Assembly (NCBI GenBank): GCA_005798445.1
Contig: SYJG01000233.1
Span: forward strand, 1 to 54,808
Reading direction: 5' to 3'
DNA: 54,808 bases
From: Planctomyces sp.
Lineage (GTDB): Bacteria > Planctomycetota > Planctomycetia > Planctomycetales > Planctomycetaceae
Below are positions 24,355 through 32,018 of this stretch, piece by piece; within the stretch, counting starts at the first letter, position 1, and each line of letters begins with the position of its first letter. The position numbers and the translations under genes are program-made. The notes under the pieces are model-generated. The model was not told the origin of the DNA, did no database searches, and saw only the letters and a program-made list of their open reading frames with translations.

Positions 24355-27221
24355 TTTGCCGCCGCCTGAGCGTTCGCTTCTGGCGGCTTGGGGGGATCGA
24401 ACTGGCGAATCAACTGGGCGTTCGTGCCGTTCCAGACGCGGAGAACCCCGTCTTCACCGGCCGCGACGACGACCTGTTCGTCGCGGCTCGCGGCGGCACA
24501 GTACATGAAGTCGGTCCCACCGGCGAAGGCTCGCGGCTGTGAGCCATTGGCGGCGTTATGGTAACGGACGGTCTTGTCGCCGCCGGAGCTGATCACGTTT
24601 TCGGTGACACCCAGGAAGCGGATCGACGTGACTTGTTTCGTGTAGCCGGGGATCGTGCGAGCCTGTTCGCCAGTCTCGACATTCCAGATCTTGATGGCGT
24701 TGTCCGCCCCAGCACTGGCGAGCAGGCTGTTGTCGGCCTTGATCGACACCCCCAAAACGTGATGCGTGTGTCCTTCAAACGACTTGACCAGCTTGCCGGA
24801 GCCGATGTCCCACAGCTTGACGAACTTGTCGGCGGCTCCGGTGACGAGGTACTTGCCGTCGCGGCCGAATTCGATGCTCATCACCGTATCGCTATGAGCG
24901 TCCTTAAACTCTTTGGACAGCGTTTGAGCGGCGACGTCCCAAATGAAGAGTTCGCCGCTGCGCGACGCTTCGCCACCGCCTGTCGCGAGCCATTTTCCAT
25001 CGCGGCTGAACGCGAGGCTCAGCACGCGTGCGGCGAACGGCGAACCAGCAAAATCGAGTGGAGTCTCCTTCTTCGGGCCGAGCTGCCCGATCAGCGACCA
25101 TGCGGGATTCGTCGTCCAAACCGCGGCCGTTTGATCGGCTGACCCGCTGACCACGAGACCGTTCGGCCCGGTCGCGAGTGCTCCAATCGGAGCCTTGTGG
25201 CCGGCGAAGGTTTCGATCGCCTTGCCAGTGGTGCTGTCCCAAACGTGAATCAGATTGTCGTCGGCCGCCGTCAACAGCCGCTTGCCATCAATGGAGAACG
25301 CGACGCTCTTCACCGGCTTCAATCCGGCGGCGTCCGCATCGGTTGCGGTCTTCAGATCGGCATCGGCCTTCGTGACTCCCGCGGTCATCGCATCTTGTGA
25401 AGTCTTTGCCGCAGCGACTTGCTCAACGGCCGATTTCGCGGCGGTTTCGGCCAGCGTGATCGCTCGCACGGCCGACGCGACGGTGTCCTGTCGCTTCTTC
25501 AATTCGTCCTGTTGTTTGGTGACTTCCGCAGCCGCATCGGTTGAGGCTTTCGCGAGTGCCGCATCGTCCTTCTTTTCGTCAGCCGCTTTCTTGGCGGCTT
25601 CCGCCTTCGTTACTGCTTCTTTGACTTTCGGGTCTTGCTCGGCCACCGCCTTGTCGGCGTTGGTCTTGGCTTCGTTCGCTTTCTTGACCGCTTCGTCCCG
25701 TTCCTTTTGGTTGGTTTCGGCCGCTTTGAACGCGGCTTCGGCGAGAGCCTTGAACTGCTGCGCGACTTTTTGGTCGTCCGTCCGCTCGACGACCGCGCGG
25801 TTGAGCGTCACGTCACCCTTGAGTTCCGCGACCTGTGCTCCGGTCTGATTGTTCCACAGCTTGGCGATGTTGTTGGGGCTGCCGGTCGCGGCGAACAAGC
25901 CGTCGGCTCGAATCGCGACCGAGTTGACCGGGCCGCCGTGAGCGAACTGTCGGATTTGCGTACCCGCTGCGAGATCCCAAACGCGCGCCGTTTGGTCGTC
26001 GCTGCCGGAAAGAACCTGCGTGCCGGCGGGGAGAACGAGAGCGAGCGCTGTGATCGGCCCGGTGTGCCCTTTGATTTCCTTCTCTGGTGTGAACGGAGCC
26101 ACTGCCGCAATTGGCCAGATGCGAATGATGTTGTCCGCTTGCCCGGCGATGACTTTGGCTCCATCGGCGGTGAACACGACCGCTTTCGCCGGGGCAGGGG
26201 ATTCGATCTTGTTGGCTTCTTTGCCCTCGGCGAGGTTCCAAATTCGGACGGTCTTGTCCTCGGAGGCGGACGCCAACTTCGCACCATCCGCGCTGAACGC
26301 GAGGCTGTGAATCGCTCCCGCATGACCCGCGAGCACTTTGCCGGCGGCTCCGTCGGCGAGGTTCCACAATTTGATGGCGTTATCGGCACCAGCCGTCGCG
26401 AGCGTCTGACCATTCGGGCTGACGGCCACCGCAGTCACAACCGCTCCGACGGCGATTTCGCGAGACCGATTCGTTGCCGGTCGCTGCCACAACTTGACCG
26501 TGCGATATCCCCCTGACGCGATCGTGCGTCCGTCCGGGCTGAAGGCGAGCGAGTGGACGAAGTCGCGGTGCGCGGCTCCGTTCGGATACATCGGCTTGCC
26601 GTTGTGCTGGATCGCGTTCAGATTCGGATCGATCAGCCGGCCGATTTCATCACCGGTTTCGACATCGAGCAGCAACACCTGATTGGCTCGGCCTGCCGCG
26701 ACATAGCGGCCCCACGGAGCAATCGCCACCGAGTAAATCGCCTTCGCGGTTGCCGGCACCGGCTGCCAATTGACTTGATCCTTCATGCCACCCATGCCAC
26801 CTGAGGCACCTTCGAGAATCCACTGCTTCAAGATTCCCAGTTCCTTCGGCGTGAGGGCCTTGGCATCCACCTTGTTCGGCAGCGGCGGCATCGCTGGGCC
26901 TTTGGCGCGCGCGGCGACTTGGAACAACAAACTCTTTTCCGGATCCTTCGGGACGATCGCCGCGCCGCGCTTACCCCCCTTGATGATCGCGTCGATCTTT
27001 TCGAGGTTCAGCTTGCTCTCCTGCTGGCCGAGGTTGTGGCAAGCGATGCAGTTGTTTTCGAGGATCGGCACGATGTCCTTGTCGAAATCGACCGGCCGGC
27101 CGAGATTGATCGCTTCGGGAGTGATCGCACCGGCGAGCGGTTTGGTGGCATCTTGAGCCAGCAACGATGAGGAGCCGAAGATCGTCAAACCACAAAACAA
27201 CGCAAGTGAGGTGGGACGCAT
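24351..27221 (-). CDS. Cytochrome c/WD40 protein with coiled-coil insert
   Basis: A 956-residue exported protein. Signal peptide about 1-22 (ending LLAQDA). A planctomycete cytochrome domain (about 45-140) carries CIACH (C58, C61, H62) and PAMPPLPNKVDAKALTPKEL. WD40 repeats fill about 155-470 (GGYRTVKLWQ, AGADNAIKLWNLADG, SEDKTVRIWNLAEGK, GSDDQTARVWDLAAG). Residues about 475-635 form an Ala/Lys/Glu/Asp-rich coiled coil (KALAEAAFKAAETNQKERDE). More WD40 repeats follow (ADDNLIHVWDSTTGK, GAADKFVKLWDIGSG, AGADNAIKIWNVETG) to about 935. The propeller blades are therefore split by a helical rod. A scaffold role in the periplasm next to the PPC-domain and DUF1549 proteins is inference. Start ATG 27221. 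Confidence 0.92.
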   Translation of the reverse strand: MRPTSLALFCGLTIFGSSSLLAQDATKPLAGAITPEAINLGRPVDFDKDIVPILENNCIACHNLGQQESKLNLEKIDAIIKGGKRGAAIVPKDPEKSLLFQVAARAKGPAMPPLPNKVDAKALTPKELGILKQWILEGASGGMGGMKDQVNWQPVPATAKAIYSVAIAPWGRYVAAGRANQVLLLDVETGDEIGRLIDPNLNAIQHNGKPMYPNGAAHRDFVHSLAFSPDGRTIASGGYRTVKLWQRPATNRSREIAVGAVVTAVAVSPNGQTLATAGADNAIKLWNLADGAAGKVLAGHAGAIHSLAFSADGAKLASASEDKTVRIWNLAEGKEANKIESPAPAKAVVFTADGAKVIAGQADNIIRIWPIAAVAPFTPEKEIKGHTGPITALALVLPAGTQVLSGSDDQTARVWDLAAGTQIRQFAHGGPVNSVAIRADGLFAATGSPNNIAKLWNNQTGAQVAELKGDVTLNRAVVERTDDQKVAQQFKALAEAAFKAAETNQKERDEAVKKANEAKTNADKAVAEQDPKVKEAVTKAEAAKKAADEKKDDAALAKASTDAAAEVTKQQDELKKRQDTVASAVRAITLAETAAKSAVEQVAAAKTSQDAMTAGVTKADADLKTATDADAAGLKPVKSVAFSIDGKRLLTAADDNLIHVWDSTTGKAIETFAGHKAPIGALATGPNGLVVSGSADQTAAVWTTNPAWSLIGQLGPKKETPLDFAGSPFAARVLSLAFSRDGKWLATGGGEASRSGELFIWDVAAQTLSKEFKDAHSDTVMSIEFGRDGKYLVTGAADKFVKLWDIGSGKLVKSFEGHTHHVLGVSIKADNSLLASAGADNAIKIWNVETGEQARTIPGYTKQVTSIRFLGVTENVISSGGDKTVRYHNAANGSQPRAFAGGTDFMYCAAASRDEQVVVAAGEDGVLRVWNGTNAQLIRQFDPPKPPEANAQAAAK

Positions 27222-27265
27222 GACAGGTCTCTTTCAAATGGATGGAAACGATTCGTGAGGCGGGA

Positions 27266-27904
27266 TTACTTGGCAAATATCTTGGAGACGGCGATTTCAA
27301 ATCCAGAAACCGCATCCGAGCGCACCAGGTCTTCGATTCCGAACGTGCCGAACTCGACGTACTCAGAGCCTTGCAAGCGGAGCACGCTGACGGACTGTGG
27401 ATCGGGATCGACGATCCAATACTCGGCGATGCCTGCTGCGGCGTAGTCGGCTCGTTTGTCGGTCAGATCGCGTTTTCGATTGGCCGCTCCCTCGCTGATG
27501 ATCTCGATGACCAGTTCCGCGCTGTCGAGAAACTTGTCGGAGTCGGATTCCTGCGGTGCGGTGGACTGGGTGACGAACACATCCGGCTCGCGGTACTTCA
27601 ACGGAGCGACTTGCAATGGCATTGGCGAGCACAACACCGTGCCAAGTTCATGAACTTGCACGAAGACTCGCAAGGGAACCGCGATGTTCAGTTGGATGTT
27701 CTGATGTCGGATGCTCGGCACAGGGAGAACCTCAATGCGTCCGTTGTCAAACTCGACCAAGTGATTGGTGGGGAGATCGAGGTAGTCGTATTTGCTCCAG
27801 TTGCCCTGATACGGAAAGAGCTGTGCGATCTCCCACGCCGGCTGACATTCGAGGGTCGCGGGAGCATGTTGCGTTGCGAGTTCGGGAAGTGTGGCAGTAC
27901 TCAT
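27266..27904 (-). CDS. Uma2 family endonuclease-fold protein
   Basis: A 212-residue Uma2 (DUF820) protein, a PD-(D/E)XK-like fold that is greatly expanded in planctomycetes and cyanobacteria. Visible family parts: GRIEVLPVPSIRHQNIQLNI, PLKYREPDVFVTQ with the catalytic Asp, AELVIEIISEGAANRKRDLT with the Glu, and KRADYAAAGIAEYWIVDPD. It is transcribed in the same direction as, and within, the PPC and WD40 genes. Biological role of the family is not settled. Start ATG 27904. Confidence 0.92.
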   Translation of the reverse strand: MSTATLPELATQHAPATLECQPAWEIAQLFPYQGNWSKYDYLDLPTNHLVEFDNGRIEVLPVPSIRHQNIQLNIAVPLRVFVQVHELGTVLCSPMPLQVAPLKYREPDVFVTQSTAPQESDSDKFLDSAELVIEIISEGAANRKRDLTDKRADYAAAGIAEYWIVDPDPQSVSVLRLQGSEYVEFGTFGIEDLVRSDAVSGFEIAVSKIFAK

Positions 27905-27948
27905 TCGATGTCTCCTGTGATCCGCGCTGTTGATCGTGGACTCACAGA

Positions 27949-30900
27949 CTATTTTGCAACGTTGATGGCGACCGCTCCATCGGAGGCCGCGACGGCTCCG
28001 TCGAAGTCGGCGGAGGCTCGGATGACGGCATTGGCGATCGCCCCTTCCGTGGCATCTGCGGCGGCGGTGACGATGATCGCCGCTTCGGCTTTGTCGGCGG
28101 GGATCGTGACTTTCTCGGCGGCGAGTCCAACGACGCCTGGGGGCGGAACGAGTTCGAGCGTCACTGGTCCCGTGAAGCCGTTGACTCGTTGAATCGTGAC
28201 TTTGACTTCGACCTTGTCGCCTCGCTTGATGGCTCCGGCGTTGGCCGGAGCGGTCGTGACGTTGACGGCGTTGGGCTTCACGGTGATGACGATCGGCGTG
28301 GACGGAGTGAAGACGTTGATCGGGTTCGCCTTGGTGGCGGTGTTGGCGTCGTTGAAGGCCTTTTCCTTCGCGGCCTTGTCGGCGATCACGGCCTTGTTCT
28401 TTTCGTCGGCCGCTTTCGCGTCCGCTTCGGCTTTCGTCTTGGCGGCGATGGCGGCTTTGTTGGCAGCATCGGAATCGGCGAGGGCTTTGTCGGCAACGGC
28501 CAGCGCGTCGGTCGCTTTCTTGGCCTCTTCTTGAGCGGCGGTCAAAGCCTTGGCTGTCGCTTCTTTGTCGGCGTCGGTCGTGGCTTTGTCTTTGGCTTCG
28601 GTCGCTTTCTTCACCGCTTCGGCGGTCTCGGTGACTTTCTTGGTCGCGGCCTCTTTTTCCGTGGTCGCCTTCTTGAATGCGGCGTCCGTCTCGGTCGCCT
28701 TCTTGACCGCGGCGTCTTTGTCGGCGTTGGCTTTGGTCAGTGCTTCCGCGGCGGGAGCCAACGCGGCGACCGCTTGATCGAGTACGACTTTGGCCTTGTC
28801 AGCCAACTCCGGACGGCGGCGGTACTGCACGGCGGCGGTGGCCTTCATGTAGAGCGTGTAGGTTCCGACCGGCACGTTGTTCGGCAGGAAGATACGATAG
28901 ACCCCGTCGGCCGCTCCTTTGTTGATTGGCTTGTTCTCGACCTGAGCGTTCTGCGGCGTGCCGACGAATGTCAGAGTGACGTTCTCGTCGAAGCCGTTGC
29001 GTTTGAGCAGCTTGACCGGAACGAGGATCTGCCGGTTGTGATTGGCTTCCACTCGGAAGACATCGGTCGTGGCTTGGAAAGGATAAGCCTCTGGAGTAAT
29101 CGCCAGGCACAGATCACGCGAGAGACGCGAGATCGGCCCGGCCACCGCCAAATTGCCGTCCCAAACGGTCGTCGCTGCTCGGCCGACGTGGGCCACGTCG
29201 CGAGCGGCCGCTTTCTGAGCCGCGATCGCGGCGGTCACGGCGGCATTGGCGTCGGCGATCTTCTTCTCAGCGGCGGCTTGAGCGTCAGTCGCCGCTTTGA
29301 GCTTCGCGACGGCTTGATCGTGTTCAGTGACGGCTTTGGTCTTGGCTTGTTCGGTGGTCTTCAGAACGTTGGCGGTATCGGTGGCCGCTTTGTCGGCGAC
29401 GGTCTTTTCTTGAGCGGCGGCTTTCGCGGCGGCGTCGGCATCGGCGACCACTTTTTCGGCGGCGGCGACGGCGTTCTTGAGGTCTTGGTTGTCCTTGTTC
29501 TTGTCGAGTTCGACTTTGGCGGCTGCGAGCTTGTCGGTGGCGGTCTTGTGGGTGGCAGCGGTATCGACCACCTTTTTGTCGGAGACGACCTTCGCGTCGG
29601 CGGCCTTCTTGGCGACATCGGCATCGGCGGTGAACTTCGTTTCGGCGGCTTGCCGAGTCGCCAGAAACTTCTTTTCATCTTCAGCCGCCTTCGCGGCATC
29701 TTGCTGCGTTTTCGGCAACGCATCGACGGCCGGCTTCACGGCCGCCTTCGCATCCGCGACGGCTTTGACCTTCGCATTGTCTTCGATGCGTGCTTTCGCC
29801 ACGACCTTCGCGAAACCGAACGCGCCGTCGGCAGCGTCCTCGGCTGCAGAAAACACAATCGTCGAGTTCGTCTGGCCGGGACCGATGCTCGTTCCTTTGG
29901 AGGTAATCCCAGCCGGCAGATTCTCAACCGTGACGTCGATCGTGCCGTTGAAGCCGTCGCGACGAAACGCGATGACTCGGCAGGAAAAATTCTCACCCTT
30001 GCGGAGATTGGCCGGATAGGTTTGAGCAGTCGTGTTGTTGTCGGCCAGCGGAGCTTCCGGTAGCAGGACGACTTTGAAGTCGGGAGCCTCTTTCCGAATT
30101 GCCAATCGATATACCATGCGAGCGTCACCGTGCGATTCGTAGTACCGGTCACGGATCGTCAGACGATAGGTGCCGTCGGCCGGAACGACGAACTGAAACG
30201 CGGGGTCGTCGTTGAGAGTCTCAAAGACGTTGGGGATCAAGTTCATGCCGGTGTCGTCTTGAGCGGTGATGCGTTGTACGGTTTCGACTCCTTTGTCGTC
30301 CTTGGTGACACGGTCGAGCGTGATGTACGGGTCGGCGAGCGAGCCCTGTCGATCACCGAACGCTTCGATCGTGTAATTCTCCTGAGCCTTCGCGTCAAAC
30401 GTGAAGAAATCGACGTCACCGCGGGTTTGGAATTGTCCGGAGACCTCCGTCGGAACCATGAGCTTGTTCGCTTGAGCGGGCGTGTCGTTGGGTTCCTGCT
30501 CCAATCCGACCGGCGAGGACGCCACGAACAGAGTCAACGGATTGGCGTTGCCAGCCGGTGTGTTCCAGACGTAACTGAAAGCATCGATGCCTCCCTGGAT
30601 GGCTCCGAGGTTGTCCGCTGCCTGTGTGTTTTCGATGTCACCCGGCACCGTCACGGAGACAGCGACTTTTTCGAGCGGCCGGCCATCAACATTCACTCCC
30701 GCCGGTTGTCCGCCTGGCAGATTGCGACCAAAGAGAGTGATCTGAGTGTTGGATCCGGCGACTCCAGCAGGAGGCAGAGCGAATTCGACGTAGGGGCCGG
30801 TCGTGATCGTCAGCCGATAGAAGTGATCGACGCTGCCAACATTAACATTGTCACTGACTCGCACGAAGTAATCGCCGTCGGCAGGCAGCGACACATCGAG

Positions 30901-31587
30901 CAGCGCGTCACGCTTGGCCGTGCTGCGAGTAAATCCCAAGCGGCGACCCAATTGGGCAGCCTGCGGAGCGGGCGGTGCTGCGGCACCGGCCGCGACGGGA
31001 GGAATGACTCCTGACGCATCGTAAAGTTCGATTTGAGACTTGAGTTTCGAGTCGATCTTGCCCGCTTGGCACAGACACAAAATTCGCTGCCCCGCTTTGC
31101 CAGTGAATTTGAAATAGTCGTACGCGCTGGCGTCGGCGCGACCATTGACCGTCGAATTCAGTTCGACCGGAGTGGCTTGTTCTCGCGTGTTGTTGGGTTC
31201 GACTTCGTTGATTTCTTTGCGCGAGCCGACGACAAAGCTGCGAGGATTACTGACGCCGAAGCGGCCACCGAAACGCACCTCGTAGATGCCGTCCGGTACA
31301 CCCGCCGCCACGTTGACGACAAACGTGTTGACGACAGGAGTCTTCACGCCGGCGGCCTCGGTGACTTTCTGCGCGGCCGTGATCCCCGGATGGTTGAAGA
31401 TCAGACGGCTGGCCTCGTCCATTTCGACGCCGTTGGTGATGGCGACTTCCGTGGCAACTCCGACTGATGCTCCCGGCGGAAAGACCGAAAACAACTTCGC
31501 CTGCGGAAGTTGAGCGAGGGCGGTGGTCGATCCGATTAAAGCCGCGGCGGCAACGAGCGCGAGTGTGCGAGTCATGGCTACTCTCAT
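27949..31587 (-). CDS. PPC-domain protein with two long Ala/Lys coiled coils
   Basis: A 1212-residue exported protein (signal about 1-26; ATG 31587, with ATG 31575 also possible). Two bacterial pre-peptidase C-terminal (PPC) domains are visible, one beginning INEVEPNNTREQATPVELNS (about 125-265), the other LEQEPNDTPAQANKLMVPTE (about 360-500). Further beta-sandwich segments follow (about 510-600, 805-920, 1090-1205). Between them are two Ala/Lys/Asp-rich helical rods, about 605-800 and 925-1085, reminiscent of TolA-like periplasmic coils. The order beta-rod-beta-rod-beta suggests an extended surface or periplasmic fibre. In planctomycetes PPC proteins of this type co-occur with DUF1549, DUF1501 and cytochrome-WD40 genes, as here. 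Function unknown. Confidence 0.88.
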   Translation of the reverse strand: MRVAMTRTLALVAAAALIGSTTALAQLPQAKLFSVFPPGASVGVATEVAITNGVEMDEASRLIFNHPGITAAQKVTEAAGVKTPVVNTFVVNVAAGVPDGIYEVRFGGRFGVSNPRSFVVGSRKEINEVEPNNTREQATPVELNSTVNGRADASAYDYFKFTGKAGQRILCLCQAGKIDSKLKSQIELYDASGVIPPVAAGAAAPPAPQAAQLGRRLGFTRSTAKRDALLDVSLPADGDYFVRVSDNVNVGSVDHFYRLTITTGPYVEFALPPAGVAGSNTQITLFGRNLPGGQPAGVNVDGRPLEKVAVSVTVPGDIENTQAADNLGAIQGGIDAFSYVWNTPAGNANPLTLFVASSPVGLEQEPNDTPAQANKLMVPTEVSGQFQTRGDVDFFTFDAKAQENYTIEAFGDRQGSLADPYITLDRVTKDDKGVETVQRITAQDDTGMNLIPNVFETLNDDPAFQFVVPADGTYRLTIRDRYYESHGDARMVYRLAIRKEAPDFKVVLLPEAPLADNNTTAQTYPANLRKGENFSCRVIAFRRDGFNGTIDVTVENLPAGITSKGTSIGPGQTNSTIVFSAAEDAADGAFGFAKVVAKARIEDNAKVKAVADAKAAVKPAVDALPKTQQDAAKAAEDEKKFLATRQAAETKFTADADVAKKAADAKVVSDKKVVDTAATHKTATDKLAAAKVELDKNKDNQDLKNAVAAAEKVVADADAAAKAAAQEKTVADKAATDTANVLKTTEQAKTKAVTEHDQAVAKLKAATDAQAAAEKKIADANAAVTAAIAAQKAAARDVAHVGRAATTVWDGNLAVAGPISRLSRDLCLAITPEAYPFQATTDVFRVEANHNRQILVPVKLLKRNGFDENVTLTFVGTPQNAQVENKPINKGAADGVYRIFLPNNVPVGTYTLYMKATAAVQYRRRPELADKAKVVLDQAVAALAPAAEALTKANADKDAAVKKATETDAAFKKATTEKEAATKKVTETAEAVKKATEAKDKATTDADKEATAKALTAAQEEAKKATDALAVADKALADSDAANKAAIAAKTKAEADAKAADEKNKAVIADKAAKEKAFNDANTATKANPINVFTPSTPIVITVKPNAVNVTTAPANAGAIKRGDKVEVKVTIQRVNGFTGPVTLELVPPPGVVGLAAEKVTIPADKAEAAIIVTAAADATEGAIANAVIRASADFDGAVAASDGAVAINVAK

Positions 31588-31617
31588 CGAGGAGGGACGG
31601 AATTCAGGAAGACGAAG

Positions 31618-31872
31618 TCAACGGCGAATCAACGTGATGAGTTCGGTGACTGGAGAAATGATTTGCCCGAACCAACGGGCCAACGATGGAATGAACCGAT
31701 GCACAAAAACCAAGACTGGCAATAGCACGATCAAGAGCACAAACATGGCAGGAACGACCCACCAAAAACAGACAGCCAGTGCGATGGATTGCGCAAAAAC
31801 CATTGATTCCAACCACGACACTCGTGATTCAAGCTTCTCAATTTGTCCAGCACGACTTTCATCAATCGACAT
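31618..31872 (-). CDS. Small membrane protein with N-terminal coiled coil
   Basis: An 84-residue protein from ATG 31872 (an upstream in-frame start at 31896 is possible). Residues 1-25 form a short polar helix with heptad spacing (IEKLESRVSWLESMVFAQ), followed by a long hydrophobic region of about 38 residues (ALAVCFWWVVPAMFVLLIVL) that can cross the membrane once or twice. The tail is amphipathic (FGQIISPVTELITLIRR). Not recognised. It lies between the PPC-domain gene and the second DUF1549/DUF1553 gene on the same strand. Confidence 0.6.
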   Translation of the reverse strand: MSIDESRAGQIEKLESRVSWLESMVFAQSIALAVCFWWVVPAMFVLLIVLLPVLVFVHRFIPSLARWFGQIISPVTELITLIRR

Positions 31873-32018
31873 CTTGCGTCTCACTTGAACCAGCAAAAAT
31901 CAGAGGAACGGAAGCCAGGGAATGAGTTCGATCAGAGTCGATTCATTCCTTTGCCTCCATTCCTCTGATGATGGTCTGTTGGTCGTCATCTCCGATGACG
32001 CTCAATGGGCGAACTGGA

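Noticed and set aside
28189-30063. 624-codon plus-strand open frame rich in Gly, Arg, Val and Phe
   Set aside because: It is antisense to the Ala/Lys rods of the PPC-domain gene; the low-complexity codons remove stops on the opposite strand. No family signal and no ribosome site.
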